From contig CM046308.1 in assembly GCA_025267735.1 (NCBI GenBank), positions 39,669,267 through 39,733,266 on the forward strand: a DNA stretch of 64,000 bases. The letters run 5' to 3'. The DNA is from Mactra quadrangularis (taxonomy: Eukaryota > Mollusca > Bivalvia > Venerida > Mactridae). Shown here piece after piece: positions 49,470-62,464 of this stretch (position 1 is the stretch's first letter; each line of letters starts with the position of its first letter). A program made the position numbers and the translations under genes. The notes under the pieces are model-generated. The model did no database searches, was not told where the DNA came from, and saw only the letters and a program-made list of their open reading frames with translations.

Positions 49470-49600
49470 GGGATTATGTATGGGCCTAAAGTTGGACATG
49501 GATTCGAACCCGCACCCCCTCGGGCACGATATTCCAAATCCCGGCGCGCTACCAACTGCGCTATCGACCCGTGTCTCTATCGTTATTAAGGTATATGGAA
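49470..49600 (-). repeat. tRNA-like SINE head
   Basis: On the minus strand 'gatagcgcagttggtagcgc' (A box) and 'gggttcgaatccatgtcc' (B box) are well preserved, 40-odd bases apart. It could be mistaken for a tRNA gene, but the arms do not pair convincingly. Confidence 0.65.
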
Positions 49601-51141
49601 AAGTTGTCAGTCTCGCGAATAATGATCTGAAATGAAACATCGTGTTAAAAAATAATATTTTGAAATACTAGTATGTGTTTTTCGGCGTAGCTATGCTGAT
49701 TTTCGGGATCTTGAGAAATAACTAAATAATAATAATTAGAATAGTGTATACTTAAGGGCACAAGTTAACTTTTAAGGTAGATATATTTTTTTTTCAATTA
49801 GACACAGTAACCTCCCTGTGTAAATATCTAAGATTTTCATAGCAAAGCTTAGATGTGAACTATGAAAGGCTTATTTCATATACTTTCGGTTTATAACATA
49901 CTGTAGTATATTGTATTTTTTTTAATAGTAGTAATTAAGAGTTTTGAATACTTCAACTTGCCTTCTTGAGTCATACAGACTCAAATAAGCTACTATTTAC
50001 TTCTTACTTAACCTTGTTGTTGAGAGGTCAGAGTTTTAGACCTTACCCTTTACTTGGGGTATACCATTGTTTAAAGTCACTATTACTGTTATAAATCACT
50101 TAATAATTGTTTTATTGATTTATTAACTTCATATCTATGTCAGAATATTCATATTTTGTAGAAAAAACACTATTCATTGATTGAACAGCCACTAGTAATT
50201 AGGGTATATTGTTTATCTCCCTTTTATATAAACCAAAGAAGCTATTTTTGTTTAGGGGTTTATTGCAGAATTACTTCCCTTGAATAATTATAGGGGTCGG
50301 CACCAGTCCTGTCTAAGTCCATAAATATGGGTGCATTCTGGAAAACTTTTTGGTCTGAAATTAGCACTTGAATTAGAAGGAACTCAAAGAACTCTCTCTA
50401 GTATTAATTAGTAATTAATTAATTATTTTTCATATTCTTACTTAAGTATTTTTGGAGCATTTTTGTACTTTAAGTAATTGTTTAAGTAAGTTAAAGGTAA
50501 AGTCTATTTTATTTAGATTATTGTTTTAATTATGTTTAATATGTTTAATTAAGTACTTTTGATTATTTCTAGCTAATTGGCAGCCATCTTGAATTCTATT
50601 TTAGATCTATTGTTTTCATTTGGCTGTCGTAGTATTTTTAAGATCTCTCAGACTCATTTAATATTTAGTTTAAGAACTATGTAGCGTTCATTAAATATTG
50701 AGTACCATCTTATTTTGTATATATTATGTATACATTTAGTATTTTTGTGTTATTTTGTTAGTTTTAGCTCATTTTGTCATACTATGTTACTAGACATAGT
50801 TTACGATATTTTGCCTCATATTTAGCTTTATTGTCATTGAGATCCTTTTATTAGGCTTTATTAATTTTGATGATGTTTTTGATATAATTTTGGTATTATT
50901 TGATAACTTTGGAAACTTGTTTATTACTTTAAATACTTAAACTTTGTCACATCTATTTAGTTACATATTAAACTTGAGTCTTAGTTTTACTTGATCTTTG
51001 TTCTTTAAATAATATTTTAATTATAATCTTTTACATATTCATAGGTTCATAGTTCTGTATAACTTTAAATACAGTGGTATCATCCTAACAAACGCATCAT
51101 AAGATAGATGTAGTGATTATGATCTCTTGATACAACGAGTA
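49601..51141. other. Non-coding, T-rich, nothing recognised
   Basis: Long T-rich stretches between 49750 and 51060 contain many stops in all frames. Confidence 0.5.
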
Positions 51142-51446
51142 GCGTGTTCAATTACACAAAACGTTACAGAACGTTACATAGCGATGCATTTGGAACTCCT
51201 TGGCCATTCGCTGCGAATAACCTAATCTAATACACAAATATACGATCGTTAAGGCAATGAGTGATGTTTCAAAATTTACGGACTAAAAACGAAACATCAC
51301 TCAATGCCTAAACGATCATATATTTGTTTACATTAACACCGGTAGTTTCAAAATAGCGCCTAATATGTCCGAGAATATTCGCAGCAGCAAATGGCCGATG
51401 GGGTTCCGATACGGAACGTTTTGTATCGTTCGCGGTAACTGAACGC
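51142..51446. mobile_element. Foldback MITE with GCGTTCA ends
   Basis: A near-palindrome: 'ggcaatgagtgatgtttc' and its complement flank a spacer of about 20 bp, and the outer ends are 'gcgtgttcaattaca' and 'gtaactgaacgc'. A half copy is at about 52760-52870. Confidence 0.7.
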
Positions 51447-52690
51447 AGGGCTGAAGGTTTCATCTTAAGCAAGACTGTCCCAGGATTCATTACATTTTAT
51501 GTATACATAGAGCAAGCAGACTTTAATTTTAACTTCAATGGTGTCAGAAGTGGGAGAGTCATTGAAAATTATTCATTTTCTTAACTTAAGAAGAGGCAAA
51601 TAATATTTTTTAATTCAAATTTAATTTTTTGAGTCAATATCTTAAATTCTTATTGTAATTTTAAAGAATTTTATATATTTTTAGAGAACATCTAAATATT
51701 CTTAACCTATCAGTCATTAATTCTACTGTCCATTGGCACATGAACCGAGTCTTAAATTTCTAAAGCATCAGATTTGTAATTTGCAAAAGCATCAAAGTCT
51801 CAAAGGCATACAAAAGCATCCGAGTCTTCAAGGCCAACTTAGCAGTCCGACTTGAAACGTCCGAAAGTACCAAAACCCACCAGTCCGACATTAAGATAAT
51901 GCCTTAGTCTCATTAAAAATGTCTGATTAATACGCAACACTAAGATGGTACTATTTTTGCAACCCAATAACTTATTATTCAGGTATTATTCAGGTATTAC
52001 GTTTTCATGATCTTGCATGATCATTTGTTGACGACATTTTTCATGTTTTCGATGATTTACTTCTTTTATTGACATGCATAGCTTTTGTTTTGCATGTGAC
52101 AGCGCTAAAATAGATTTTTTTATTCATGAAATTAGTACCGGCATGATGTAATTTAAAGTTATGTATATTAATGAATTTTTGTAGGCAGTTTACAGAAATG
52201 AAAACATTTTTTGTAAGTCACGTGTTCACTTTTGACCAATCAGGTTGTATTATTTCCTTTAGGTTGTAATTATTAATCAAATAAATTAAAACATATTACT
52301 GTTATTAATTCCCGAGACTTGTCATTCTTAACGCCAGTTACTCTTAACAATGAATACTAAAAGAAGTCGGATAAAACTGTTGCAATGTTAGTACACTATC
52401 AATAAGTTTATTCTTATAAACTTCTAAAAGTAATGAATTATTCAACCGTAAAACAATTTCACACTCATTTATTGGTCATTAAAGGTTTATACTGGCTAAG
52501 ATAAGCACTTTAATTGTGGAGTTAAAAATTCTAGTTGAATCATTTGATTACATTAGTGCCATTTAAGTTAATTGCATGTTATAATGAGAAATACTACACA
52601 ATCCATAAATACATTTACCCATGAAAAAATACTAGTTTTTCATAAATATTATTATTTCACTAAAAATAGCTTACAGTAAAAAAAATACAC
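51447..52690. other. Non-coding, nothing recognised
   Basis: AT-rich. 'attattcaggt' is repeated twice near 51970. No gene seen. Confidence 0.45.
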
Positions 52691-52950
52691 TCGTAGACGG
52701 GTACATTTTGGAAATTTCAGGGGGGCGTCCAGACCCCCCCCCCTCACATCGTTTTAGTCCATAAATTTTGAAACATCACACCTTGCCCTAACGATCGTAT
52801 ATATTTGTTTATTAGATTAGATTATTCGCAGCAAATTGCCGAGGAACGTTTTGGAACGTTTAGGTTAATTGATCAGGCTACATGTTTGTCTGTATGACCT
52901 AAATTGTGTTGACACGGTGCTAAACCCAATAACAATAAAACGGTATGTCT
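52691..52950. repeat. Three repeat fragments side by side
   Basis: A G/C-run end (52715-52750) as at 18097; a half copy of the GCGTTCA foldback (52758-52870); and a SINE tail 'gacacggtgctaaaccc' (52910-52930). Confidence 0.5.
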
Positions 52951-53096
52951 AGTTTTGAATACATTCTACTCGTTGGTAGCTGCCAGGCAAAAATCATGCA
53001 CGTGCTTCATGGACGAAGCAAACTACGCCTTTCGCGATCATTTTTAACACACAATTACCAATTAGCTAATAGTAATTTGAAAAAGTTTTCTAATAT

Positions 53097-53241
53097 GTTA
53101 AAATATATTACGACTAAACGTTAAAAAAGTTGATATTTAAAACTGTTGAGTTAGAAAAGTTTGTTGAGACTTAATTTTGAAATTTAATTGAGTATTGTAT
53201 TAGAATATTTGCGTAAATAACAATTGTCGCATACCACTTAT
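53097..53241. repeat. Segmental block B, copy 2, left part
   Basis: Matches 3960-4095. It is split from its remainder (60854-61288) by the large insertion. Confidence 0.65.
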
Positions 53242-53249
53242 CAGTGGTA

Positions 53250-56200
53250 TAGGTCGTTTGCGTTAAAGCTGGACCCCAAAAATCATGAATTATCTCAATA
53301 ACGATCGAATGGAATTAACTCAAATTTTGTATGTTATCATAACTAGCATTTTCCTTCTCAAATCCGAAAATTCAGAATTTTTCTTTAAATACATAACATA
53401 CTTCCCATAGACATGCAATGCAAATTTTGAAGCCAAAAAGAGACTTTTATTAAATGGGTATGTTCCATAATCAGAACAGCCATATAACAGTAGATGCAAA
53501 TAATAGCTAAATATGAGGCCCGGTTAGAAATTTTATTTGATAACAAAGTACAGTATAGATAGAAAGCGAAAACAACTTGTTTTCGCGAAAACAACCTTTT
53601 TTTACGAAAACAACCTGTTAAATTGATATTATACGTTACTTCAAACAAAACTTAGTATTCTATGAATGCATTTAAAAATACTTTAAATGAGCAAGTTTTG
53701 GTACAAAATTCCGAAAAATACGAAAACAACTATCAGTCAATCGCCACGAAAACAACTTTGAAAGCAAAAATCAGTCAGTCTCGCGAAAACAACTTTTTCT
53801 ACAATTTTTTTTCTACATCTTTATGAAAACAACAATGAGTCAATCTCTCAAAAACAACTTTTCCTACTAAAGCAACAATCAGACAATCTGGACAGGTGTA
53901 TTCCCCGGACCCACCTATGTTTTTTAAAGAAAATGGAACGATTACATGGACCCACCCCTTAACTTTCTTGTATTATAATGAATATCGGAAAGTTTTTTTC
54001 AAACGTTCAAACTTAGGTGTATGCTTTGATAATTTTTGCGCGTCTATTCTTTGTAGGAAATGGACCCACCTTTATTTCTTTATTCATGAATGGATCTTCA
54101 TAAATAATAGGAGTACATTTGAACACAACTCTGTCCAGTGCAAGTGAACACGTGTACATTGTATTTCTATTGAACCATATGTGGGCATTCATACAGCTCT
54201 ATATGCTTTTTATTTAAATTTTATATCTTTTAAACGATCCATTAAACTGGCGTCACACTGTTCCGAAATTGACACCAGATGGACATACGAATATTGAATT
54301 TCGAATTTCGCACGAAGATGGCCCCGAAATTGCCCGACAATCAATCAGCACCCGAAGCAAGAACGATTCCTACAGAAGGTCACGCATTCGCATCCGATCC
54401 ACACACGTATCTTCCTGAATTTCATGCGATGATATCCGATCTACTCACATAGTCACCTCAAAGACGCAGATTTTTACAAAGTTGTCACACGCAGGACATG
54501 CGAGGGCCACACGATGGGTATACGCCATCGTATTGTAAGTATGATGTGTTAGAATGTAGTAACGTACGCGTCACGTGACTCCCTGTTCATGGTCCCTGCT
54601 TCAACGCTTACGTTTATCAATATAGAAAATTTACAAAGATTTTAAAGGTTTCTTATTCATATATCATAGACAATGGTCTATCTCTAAGATTCATTGTTAG
54701 GGTACTTTATTTTGGATTTTTTCATAAGTAGTGCGTCACTTTTTCAGTAATAATTAAGCTAATAAATGTTTTTTCAATTGATCACGATCCGACGATTTCG
54801 GACATGACGAATATTCGTACTAGATTTTCTGTTCGGGATCGCAAATATCCGAGTACTGGGATAGATATGACAGCAATCTCATCAATGAAACATTTTGTGA
54901 AGCAAAGTGGCTTGAATTTTATTCTCAGTACAATATGGGATCAGGAAGCGGGTTCGGGAGTGATAATTCTAGATTTGTTTTCACATTTTAGCTAAAGGCT
55001 CTATACTAAACAGCGTGAGGCGGAATACCGAAGAATTTAAACTCCTTTTATACCGCAATAAACCATACATTTAGAATTATGTATTTTTAATTTATAGAAA
55101 ACTGCAAGAATCAAAATGATGCAGAATATTCGTAAACACATAAATAATACATGCGCATGTGTATCGAATATTCACATGACACATAGCATGATGATAGAAT
55201 GCTTCATTCAGCTTCCGAAGAAGAATTTCTGAAAGTCTGTTGTGGCGGAGATTTATTTGTAAAGATCATGAAACTGACATGACTTATGTGAGAGAAAAAC
55301 TCTTAACATAAAGTGTAGTTTATATACATGTATGTACATTCGCTAGCAACCTCATTATATACGTGCTGATGGTGAGTGTATTTTAAGATTTTGAAAAAAA
55401 GACCCACTTTATTTGAATATTTCAGATTCATAAAGAAAACGGTTCGTCAGCAACTATGACTTGTAAATTCTATGTTTATAAAACAGGAAAGAAAATATAA
55501 CTTAAAAGAAAAATAACTTTCAAGCAGTGAACAAAAGCCAGTTTGCGTGATCAAAATTTTTCGTTCGTGACTCCATTGTTCTCAATCCAGTAGATATGGT
55601 TGTTTTGACCAGAACAAAAACTTCCGTATAGAAACTTTATCTCTCGTGAGATTAAGATCACAAGTATGTTTGTAAATGTGTGTCATTTGAGACGTAACTA
55701 GATAAGGGATGTGACCATTTATTGCAATGTCTTGTTAATAATGCCTTAGTACCTTTCCCCAAAATTTCAAAAATGCCCAAAATGCAAAAGAGTGCACCAA
55801 AACAAATTATTTTAAAGTTGTATTGTTCATGCAGATTACCGGATATAGTTGACAATTAAATACAGTGTGAAAATATAACAAAACAAAATGGTTTCACGAG
55901 CAATGCTATAAAATCATTAATTTCGGAATTTCGTACCAAAACTTTCGCATTTAACGTTTTTTATCATATACTTTCATAAAATATCAAGGTTTGCTTGAAA
56001 TAACGTATAATATTAATTTAACAAGTTGTTTTCGTAAAAAAGTTATTTTCGCGAAAACAAGTTATTTTCGCTATCTATCTATACCCAACAAAGTATAACA
56101 GTATATACAAACTCAAATATCATCATCACTGTCGTCCGTATCGTCAAAATCTATACATATTTTACACGTATGATTTTAAAGACGGGCCTCTGCTTTACAA

Positions 56201-56522
56201 TTCAGTAGACCGTCGAGTGTTTATTTAAGCGACAAATTTTCAGTAAACGCACGGGACTTTGTATAAATACACTGGAAGTATGACAATGTTATAATAAGAA
56301 CAGCTTATTTTACCTCCCGCCGGAATTTTGATGAAAAATTCCAAATATTTTTAATTATACCATATGGAAAACTTTTTTATTTATCGATTAAAAATTCTGA
56401 AAATTTAAATCCTAGAAGGAAAAATTGAACTAAGATAGTATTAAAATTTTTAACAAAATCGCTGTTATAGTGTAAAAGATATTTACGGCAAATAGGGGTC
56501 CAGCATTAACGCAAACGACCTA
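53250..56522. mobile_element. Nested long-TIR element, 3.27 kb, TA-flanked
   Basis: TA lies on each side (53248-53249, 56523-56524). It starts 'taggtcgtttgcgttaaagc' and ends with the complement. Inverted similarity persists, with gaps, to about 53720 and 55915, so arms are about 500-600 bp. Both arms carry 'cgaaaacaac'-type repeats. The 2.2-kb centre has no recognisable gene; a frame of 83 codons at 53896-54147 has no domain. Superfamily unknown. Confidence 0.75.
53560..53890 (+). repeat. Interspersed CGAAAACAAC repeats
   Basis: 'gaaaacaac' or a near variant occurs about eight times, at uneven spacing of about 15-60 bp, often after 'cg' or 'tcgcg'. Complementary copies (gttgttttcg, gttattttcg) occur at 56022-56075 in the opposite arm. 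Confidence 0.7.
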
Positions 56523-56660
56523 TACCTCTCCCAAAATTTCTTACGAAAAAATCTTCGTAAGTCAAAAGCAAAAAAAAAAACATTATTAATACGCTCATTT
56601 TTTGGGCTATCAATTTCAAATATTATAGAATTGTGTAGAATATTGTATAATAGACCTTTA

Positions 56661-57722
56661 GCCAGTATATGACATTGCTCCCCCCAGGGGGAATTTTCAA
56701 GGGTATGATTTTCTTAACCCATATGGTGGTAGGCATTCACTGATGAAAGTTTGCAAAGTTCTGTTGGGGCTTTACAGAGTTATGGGGCTTTGAAATATCG
56801 CCCATTCTCATTTTCCAGTCAAAACCATCATATCTTTGAGCCAGTATATGACATTGCTCCCCACATGGGGGATTTTCAAGGGTATGATTTTCTTAACCAA
56901 TTTAGTGGTAGGCATTCATTGATTAAAGGTAACAAAGTTCTGTTGGGGCAATACAGAGTTATGGGACTTCGAAATATCACCCATTCTCATTTTCTGGTCA
57001 AATCCATATCAGATCTTGAGCCAGTATATGACATTGCCCCCCACGCGGGGAACTTTCAAGCGTATGATTTTCTTAACCAATATAATGGTAGGTATTCACT
57101 GATTAAAGTTTACAAAGATCTGTTGGGGCTTTACAGAGTTATGGGGCTTTGAAATATCGCCCATTCTCATTTTCCAGTCAAAACCATCATATCTTTGAGC
57201 CAGTATATGACATTGCTCCCCACATGGGTGTTTTCAAGGGTATGATTTTCTTAACCAATTTAGTGGTAGGCATTCATTGATAAAAGTTAACAAAGTTCTG
57301 TTGGGGCAATACAGAGTTATGGGACTTCGAAATATCGCTCATTCTCATTTTCCGTTTGAACCATAAGTGCTTTTAAAGCAAGTTTAAGACATTGCTCCTT
57401 CCTTGGAGTAATTATCTATGGTATATTTTTAAACCCACATGAAAGTAACAGTTCACTGATAAAAAGTTTGCAAAGTTCTGTTGAGGACTTTACAGAGTTA
57501 TGGGACTTTGAAATATTGCTCATTCTCATTTTCCGGTAAAAACCATAAGTGCTTTTAAAGCCAGTATATGACATCGCTCCTCCTGGGAGTAATTATCTAT
57601 GGTATGATCATAAACCCACATGGTAGTTGCAATTCACTTTTAAAAGTTTGCAAAGTTCTGTTGGGGCATTACAGAGTTCTGGGACTTTGAACTTCATGAC
57701 CCCCCTATGGCCATTTTCTATG
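56661..57722 (+). repeat. Satellite-like array, about 180-bp period, six units
   Basis: 'gccagtatatgacattgctc' or a variant starts units at 56661, 56840, 57020, 57199, 57378 and 57560 (periods 179, 180, 179, 179, 182). A 133-codon frame (56751-57152) is open across two units and repeats a peptide of about 60 residues, but frame is lost elsewhere, so I treat it as non-coding. Confidence 0.9.
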
Positions 57723-58319
57723 CCAAAAAGTTCTTATTACTGTCCTCCGGTACTTTATTTCAACGCATCTTAATTATGAAGCCATTTTGTTTTTGACAAC
57801 GATTTGGATTTTGGGTTACCCTGTAACGTCATTCCTGTGCATTTCCGATAGTAAGCAGTACGGTGATTTCTTAACACCAATATGTGAAGAGTCAGGAATT
57901 TTGAGGGACTCTTTTCATACCTCTTTTCAACACTGTAAATGGTGCTTTTTCCTATTACGTTCTTAGTTTTATAGTTTTGAAAATGTCGTTTTTTCTAAAA
58001 CAATAAATATAACAGACAGATTGGCGTCCCTTATTTCTTGCTATTTCAAGAGAGTCACGTGACAGGTAGAGTACTTTCGTTTTGGCAAGATTAAAAATAG
58101 AAACAAATCAAATGCATCGTTTCTCTGTTCTCTTATGTCAGCCATATTGGAAATCTCCACTAGACATATTTTTATTTCTTGATTTAATGATAACTTTCAG
58201 TTATTAATAAAAGTTATACAAGAAGGACAAATGAATAAAGTATTTACAGGAAGGGACATTAGTTACTTAGTCAGACTAAATAAATTTTATACATATTTGA
58301 ATACAAGCACCTAGTTTCT

Positions 58320-60405
58320 ATGGTAACGTATGTTTCTATACGGACCACACTTATAAAACTTTATTTTTTGTCTGTATTTGTATGTTTGTCTATGATTTAA
58401 GCACTTTAGGAAGGCAAAGGGTTGATACTGGAAATACATACCACAAAATGATAAATTCAGAACGCCCCTTCGCTCAAATTTGACATAAATTTTAGATCAA
58501 CTTATGGAAAATTACAGAAATACATTTATAAACCTTGATACAATGACTTTCAAACTTGGAAAAATCGAAAGAAACTTAAGTACCATAGCCCTGAACAGTC
58601 AAAATCAATGAATACATTTTAAAAGTTTATATACTTAACTCACTGAAAAGTTCATAATTATGAATGCCTAAAGAAATAAATAGGTAGTAACGTATGTTAC
58701 AACAACACTGTTTAAACTATCACATCAAAATTTTTTCAGTCACACCCAGTTCAACAGTTTAAAACATTTAATGGTAGCACAAACTATTTTCTATGTATTA
58801 TGTCATATCTAAATACTGTTAATTATATCAATAAGGATTGCCTTCAAAATTAAGTGAAAACATGTTAAAATTAAGTGTTAAAAAGGTTACGAATTAGTCT
58901 CAGAAAAGCATAACAGATCAATTGTGTTCAAAGTTCATGTAATAATTTACTTCGAAGTAAAAATCAAAACATTCTCCTAGATATTCCATGAGGTACTGGC
59001 ACACTTTTTTCATATAAAAAGTTATTTGACACACAAAATTACATCCTCAAGGGTTTGCCATTGGATAAGAGATCGGCGTTGTTGCATGAACGATGTGTTT
59101 GCTTCCTTATCATTATCAATTTGTTGTACCATGTTTATGTACCATGTTCCCTTAAATATTTCTGCAACAAAATCTTCCGCGACCTATTGTAGTTCATCTA
59201 CGACAAAAAATAAATTCCGATATAAATTTGCTGTTTGTGTTGTCAGGAATTACAACAACCTGTGGTAACGTGTGTTTATAAAAGTCCAATTACATTATTT
59301 CGCTGCTGTTAAATTCAACAGACATGTTTGTTTTTTTACACTCAAAGACATGATATAAAAGAAACATTCAGAACTTAAACCTTTCAAGTTTCCAAAAAAA
59401 GCGAAACATTGTGCAACAAGCAAACAAACAAGCATCAACTATGATACATTTCATATGAAACATACCTTACCAAACGTAACGTATGTTTCAATTCATAAAC
59501 CATGTTTTATTGAATAAGAAGCGAACAAAGGACGCATTGGTTACATTTGAGATTTGGTTACATCTAGTTAGAATTGAAGTAACTAATGAATTGCAAAAAT
59601 ATTGATTTGAGTATTGCTATGAAGGATTCTATGCTTACATTGCATGCAATGGTTAAAAAAGTTTCATAGTTTAATTTATCAAAGCCATTGAGACGCACAC
59701 ATTTTAATGTTTTTTACAGTCGGGTTGAAGATGTCATATATTTTTCAATAAGATAATAACGACTTTATTTATTGTTGATAACATTTTTTGTGTAAACCAA
59801 TTTTCAATATGTCATCGTTTAACCCTTCGCCGCATTGTAAGATCGGTATATCATTTTAACGGTAACGTATGTTACATCACATATGTTACATTTGATACTT
59901 TAGACAGCATTATCTCTAGACGATCCTGACGAATGGCAAAAATAGTAATCATAAAATGAAGAGTTCATTAGAGAGACTAATTAGTAAACGTGAATTTAAC
60001 TAAGATATTTAACATTAGTTGAAAAACCATGGTCACGTATGTTTCATTTGTAAATGTCTACCCGAAAATTTTGGTAAAATGTGAAATTTAATGAAATGTC
60101 ATTGAATACTTAATGGCAATCGTGTTTATTTCATATATATTCATATCTGATCTTATGTTTTAAAATATTTGACAATTATAATAACTTTTCCAATTTGAAA
60201 AAAAAGGATTTTTTATGGTCATGTATGTTTCAACACTCTTGGCGACAAAGTTTAAGAGCTGTGTGTAAGTTAATATTTCTGAGGAGCAAGATAAAAATCT
60301 TATTCTTACATACAGCAACATTGTATATCTTAAAAAGCAAGTGTATTATGATTACTTAATCTGGCTATGTTTCATAGTCTGCGTGCAAAAGCACAGTTAC
60401 GTATG
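58320..60405 (+). repeat. Decayed periodic region with GGTAACGTATGTTTC motif
   Basis: Variants of 'ggtaacgtatgttt' occur near 58321, 58686, 59265, 59474, 59861, 60030, 60216 and 60392. The gaps (about 365, 579, 209, 387, 169, 186, 176) are close to multiples of 175-200, as expected from an old tandem array. The sequence between motifs is not obviously conserved. Confidence 0.55.
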
Positions 60406-60599
60406 TTATATTTTGGGGTACTTATGAGATCAGTATCAACAGCAATTTCCTTTATAAAACACAAAAGACACATTTTCTTTTTAATTGACAAACAATATAA
60501 TGAGAATTTGGTGTTGCAAACATGATTTAATGGTTTTTGCAAAAATAAATCGATAAAAATGGAACAAAAATTGCTATTTACCTATACAATTAAAAGTTG

Positions 60600-60735
60600 A
60601 TTTTCTCAGCAATGCCCCACTGGAAACTTGCAAACTTTGTACTGTTGTACTCAGGACAGATAGGGGAATAAAAAGATATGGGTCTTGAAAATTCCCCCTG
60701 GGGGGGGGGGAGCAAAAGTGTATCTGGCTCCAACC
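60600..60735 (-). repeat. Inverted partial satellite unit
   Basis: The reverse complement gives 'gagccagatacac..tgctcc', a C-rich run, then 'aattttcaag', as in the units at 56661-57722. It sits next to the right TIR, mirroring the array next to the left one. Confidence 0.6.
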
Positions 60736-60853
60736 TATAACTTTTGAATATCACATAGTTATGTTTATTATCACTCTGACTTTGAACTGCTTATTATATG
60801 ATATTGACTTACAAAGACGTTTTTCGTAAGCATTTTTGTGGAAAGGAGCACTG

Positions 60854-61288
60854 ATCTATACACATAATTGTTAGTATATAATATAGCTTATAAGATATTG
60901 AGGAAGAACTGCCGCAATACAAACACAAAAAAGCCTAAAAATAGTATCTAATTGTGCTTGGTATTTTTTTTAACTTTTCAACATGTCAGAGTCTTTAAAT
61001 ATATTAACTGTTATTTTGTATCGACAAAATAAACATATTTGAAAACTCTAATGTACATGAAGTTCATAATGTTTAAACACATAATCAAAATATCAGATGT
61101 TTTAAAGGTATACATAATAATAATCTGTTGTGACACTCTAACTATTGTTTATAATTATTATAATTGTAAACATAAACACCCGGTACACAGTATTTGTCTC
61201 TTGCCTAATCTGTTTTTCTGAAAATGTTACTTGTCCATGAATTTAAGAATAGCACAGTATCTTGTTAACTAAATTGTCATTGCATACA
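60854..61288. repeat. Segmental block B, copy 2, right part
   Basis: Matches 4096-4160 and 4733-5030 ('catgaagttcataatgttta', 'cagtatcttgttaa'), without the MITE. Confidence 0.65.
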
Positions 61289-61415
61289 AATTCATGGGAA
61301 ATGGCCGTAAAAATAATGTCATGATCAAGCTTGACGAAACTATTCCACGCCCGGCAATCGGATCCGCGACTCTCAATCTGTACACTTGCGTTCTACCAAC
61401 TGAGCTAGCCGGACA
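61289..61415 (-). repeat. tRNA-headed SINE
   Basis: The reverse strand starts 'tgtccggctagctcagttgg' (A box), has a B-box-like 'cggatccgattgccg' and continues in a tail of about 60 bp. The head resembles a tRNA gene, but the acceptor and anticodon arms do not pair well, so a SINE is more likely. Confidence 0.55.
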
Positions 61416-62464
61416 AGCGCTAAAACTGTTTTAAGAACTGATGTTCGACATTCATGTGCCTTTCATATGTCCACGTTGCGCGTGTCGAATGACTTCATTA
61501 GCAACATTAATTCGCAGCATGTTTCTAACAAGACAAGCCAGACATCATTCTGGAAGAGTTTTAACACAAATCTGTCGAGTTAAAACATTCAGTCACTTAA
61601 CTGGCCATTTTATAGTCCTGATTGAAGTCCAAATGGACATAAGTAAGACAAAACACCACAGCGCTCTAACAACTTTGAAAAATCTCAAAGAGAGACACTT
61701 ATTTTCCTTTTGGAAGAAAAAAAACGTCAATGAGAATAAGCTCTGCGACAGATGCGGAAGGAATCAGCCTGTAATAAGAATTATTCGCCAATTTGAATCT
61801 ACGCTTTTTGGGATTATTGCTATATCAATATGTTCTAAAAGTGCTGAAAGTGAAATATAGATTTTGATAGATAAATAAGCATATTTATATCATTTTTATA
61901 GAGTAACATAGATTACTATTTAATAATATCATGTCATTTATATGTATATAAATCTATGTTAAAACTTACTGACATATCACAACAACGATTGTTTTTGGCA
62001 AAATACTTTCTTTATGTCAATAAAATATTTGACGTAACAAGACCCATCTCCTTAAGTTCATGTATTTATAAAAATGCATTAGGTAATAATCAACAAAGAT
62101 ATCTTAATTTAATGTAACAAAATCCATTTCCCATATTCCATTGTTTATACAAATCGATAAAATGAAAATCAACATCAATGTCACAACAATATAATTCTAT
62201 CTCTTGTAAATTGTAATGTATTATGTAAAACTATCTACAATAACGGTCTCATTATTACATTGCCCCTTGCATTACACCTTTATGTAAAACTGAGCCATTT
62301 TCCTGAAGAAGTAAGGCTGGCCATACAACGTAGTCACATTTTGTTCCAGTCTTCGTGTACTCCCTGAAATACTTGGTATCAAACCTTTCACCTGGTGTCA
62401 CTTTGTAGAATAAAACCACAGGAGGATCTTGAATTGCCATCAACCAGCAAAGCTCGTAAGCCAG
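61413..62464. repeat. Segmental duplication, copy 2 (partner 783-1780)
   Basis: Lies directly downstream of and overlapping the last MIEAP-like exon. A 139-codon plus-strand frame at 61441-61860 is not open in the other copy and shows no domain, so I do not call it a gene. Confidence 0.7.

Larger units (their letters stand above)
53242..60853. mobile_element. Satellite-bearing CAGTGGT TIR element, 7.6 kb including a nested insertion
   Basis: The ends are CAGTGGTA and, at the right, GGAGCACTG. With the nested element removed, the left end reads on as 'cctctcccaaaatttcttac', which matches the MITE at 42777-43006. The right end, 'cttacaaagacgtttttcgt', is its inverted partner. Block B copy 1 shows the empty site. 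The target duplication is unclear, possibly AT. The interior holds an array of about 180 bp (56661-57722), a decayed periodic region (about 58320-60405) and one inverted satellite unit (60600-60735). No transposase is visible. Satellite-carrying non-autonomous elements such as pearl are known in bivalves, but those are not known to have this structure. Confidence 0.7.

Noticed and set aside
49505..49575. Candidate tRNA gene on the minus strand
   Set aside because: A and B boxes are good, but the arms do not pair convincingly and the same head is attached to SINE bodies elsewhere in the window.
56751..57152. 133-codon frame with an internal repeat of about 60 residues
   Set aside because: It is the 180-bp satellite read in one frame. 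Periods of 179 and 182 bp break the frame in other units and there is no start context or splice support.
61441..61860. 139-codon plus-strand frame
   Set aside because: The duplicated copy near 841-1290 does not keep it open and no domain is visible. It is probably flanking DNA of the MIEAP-like gene.
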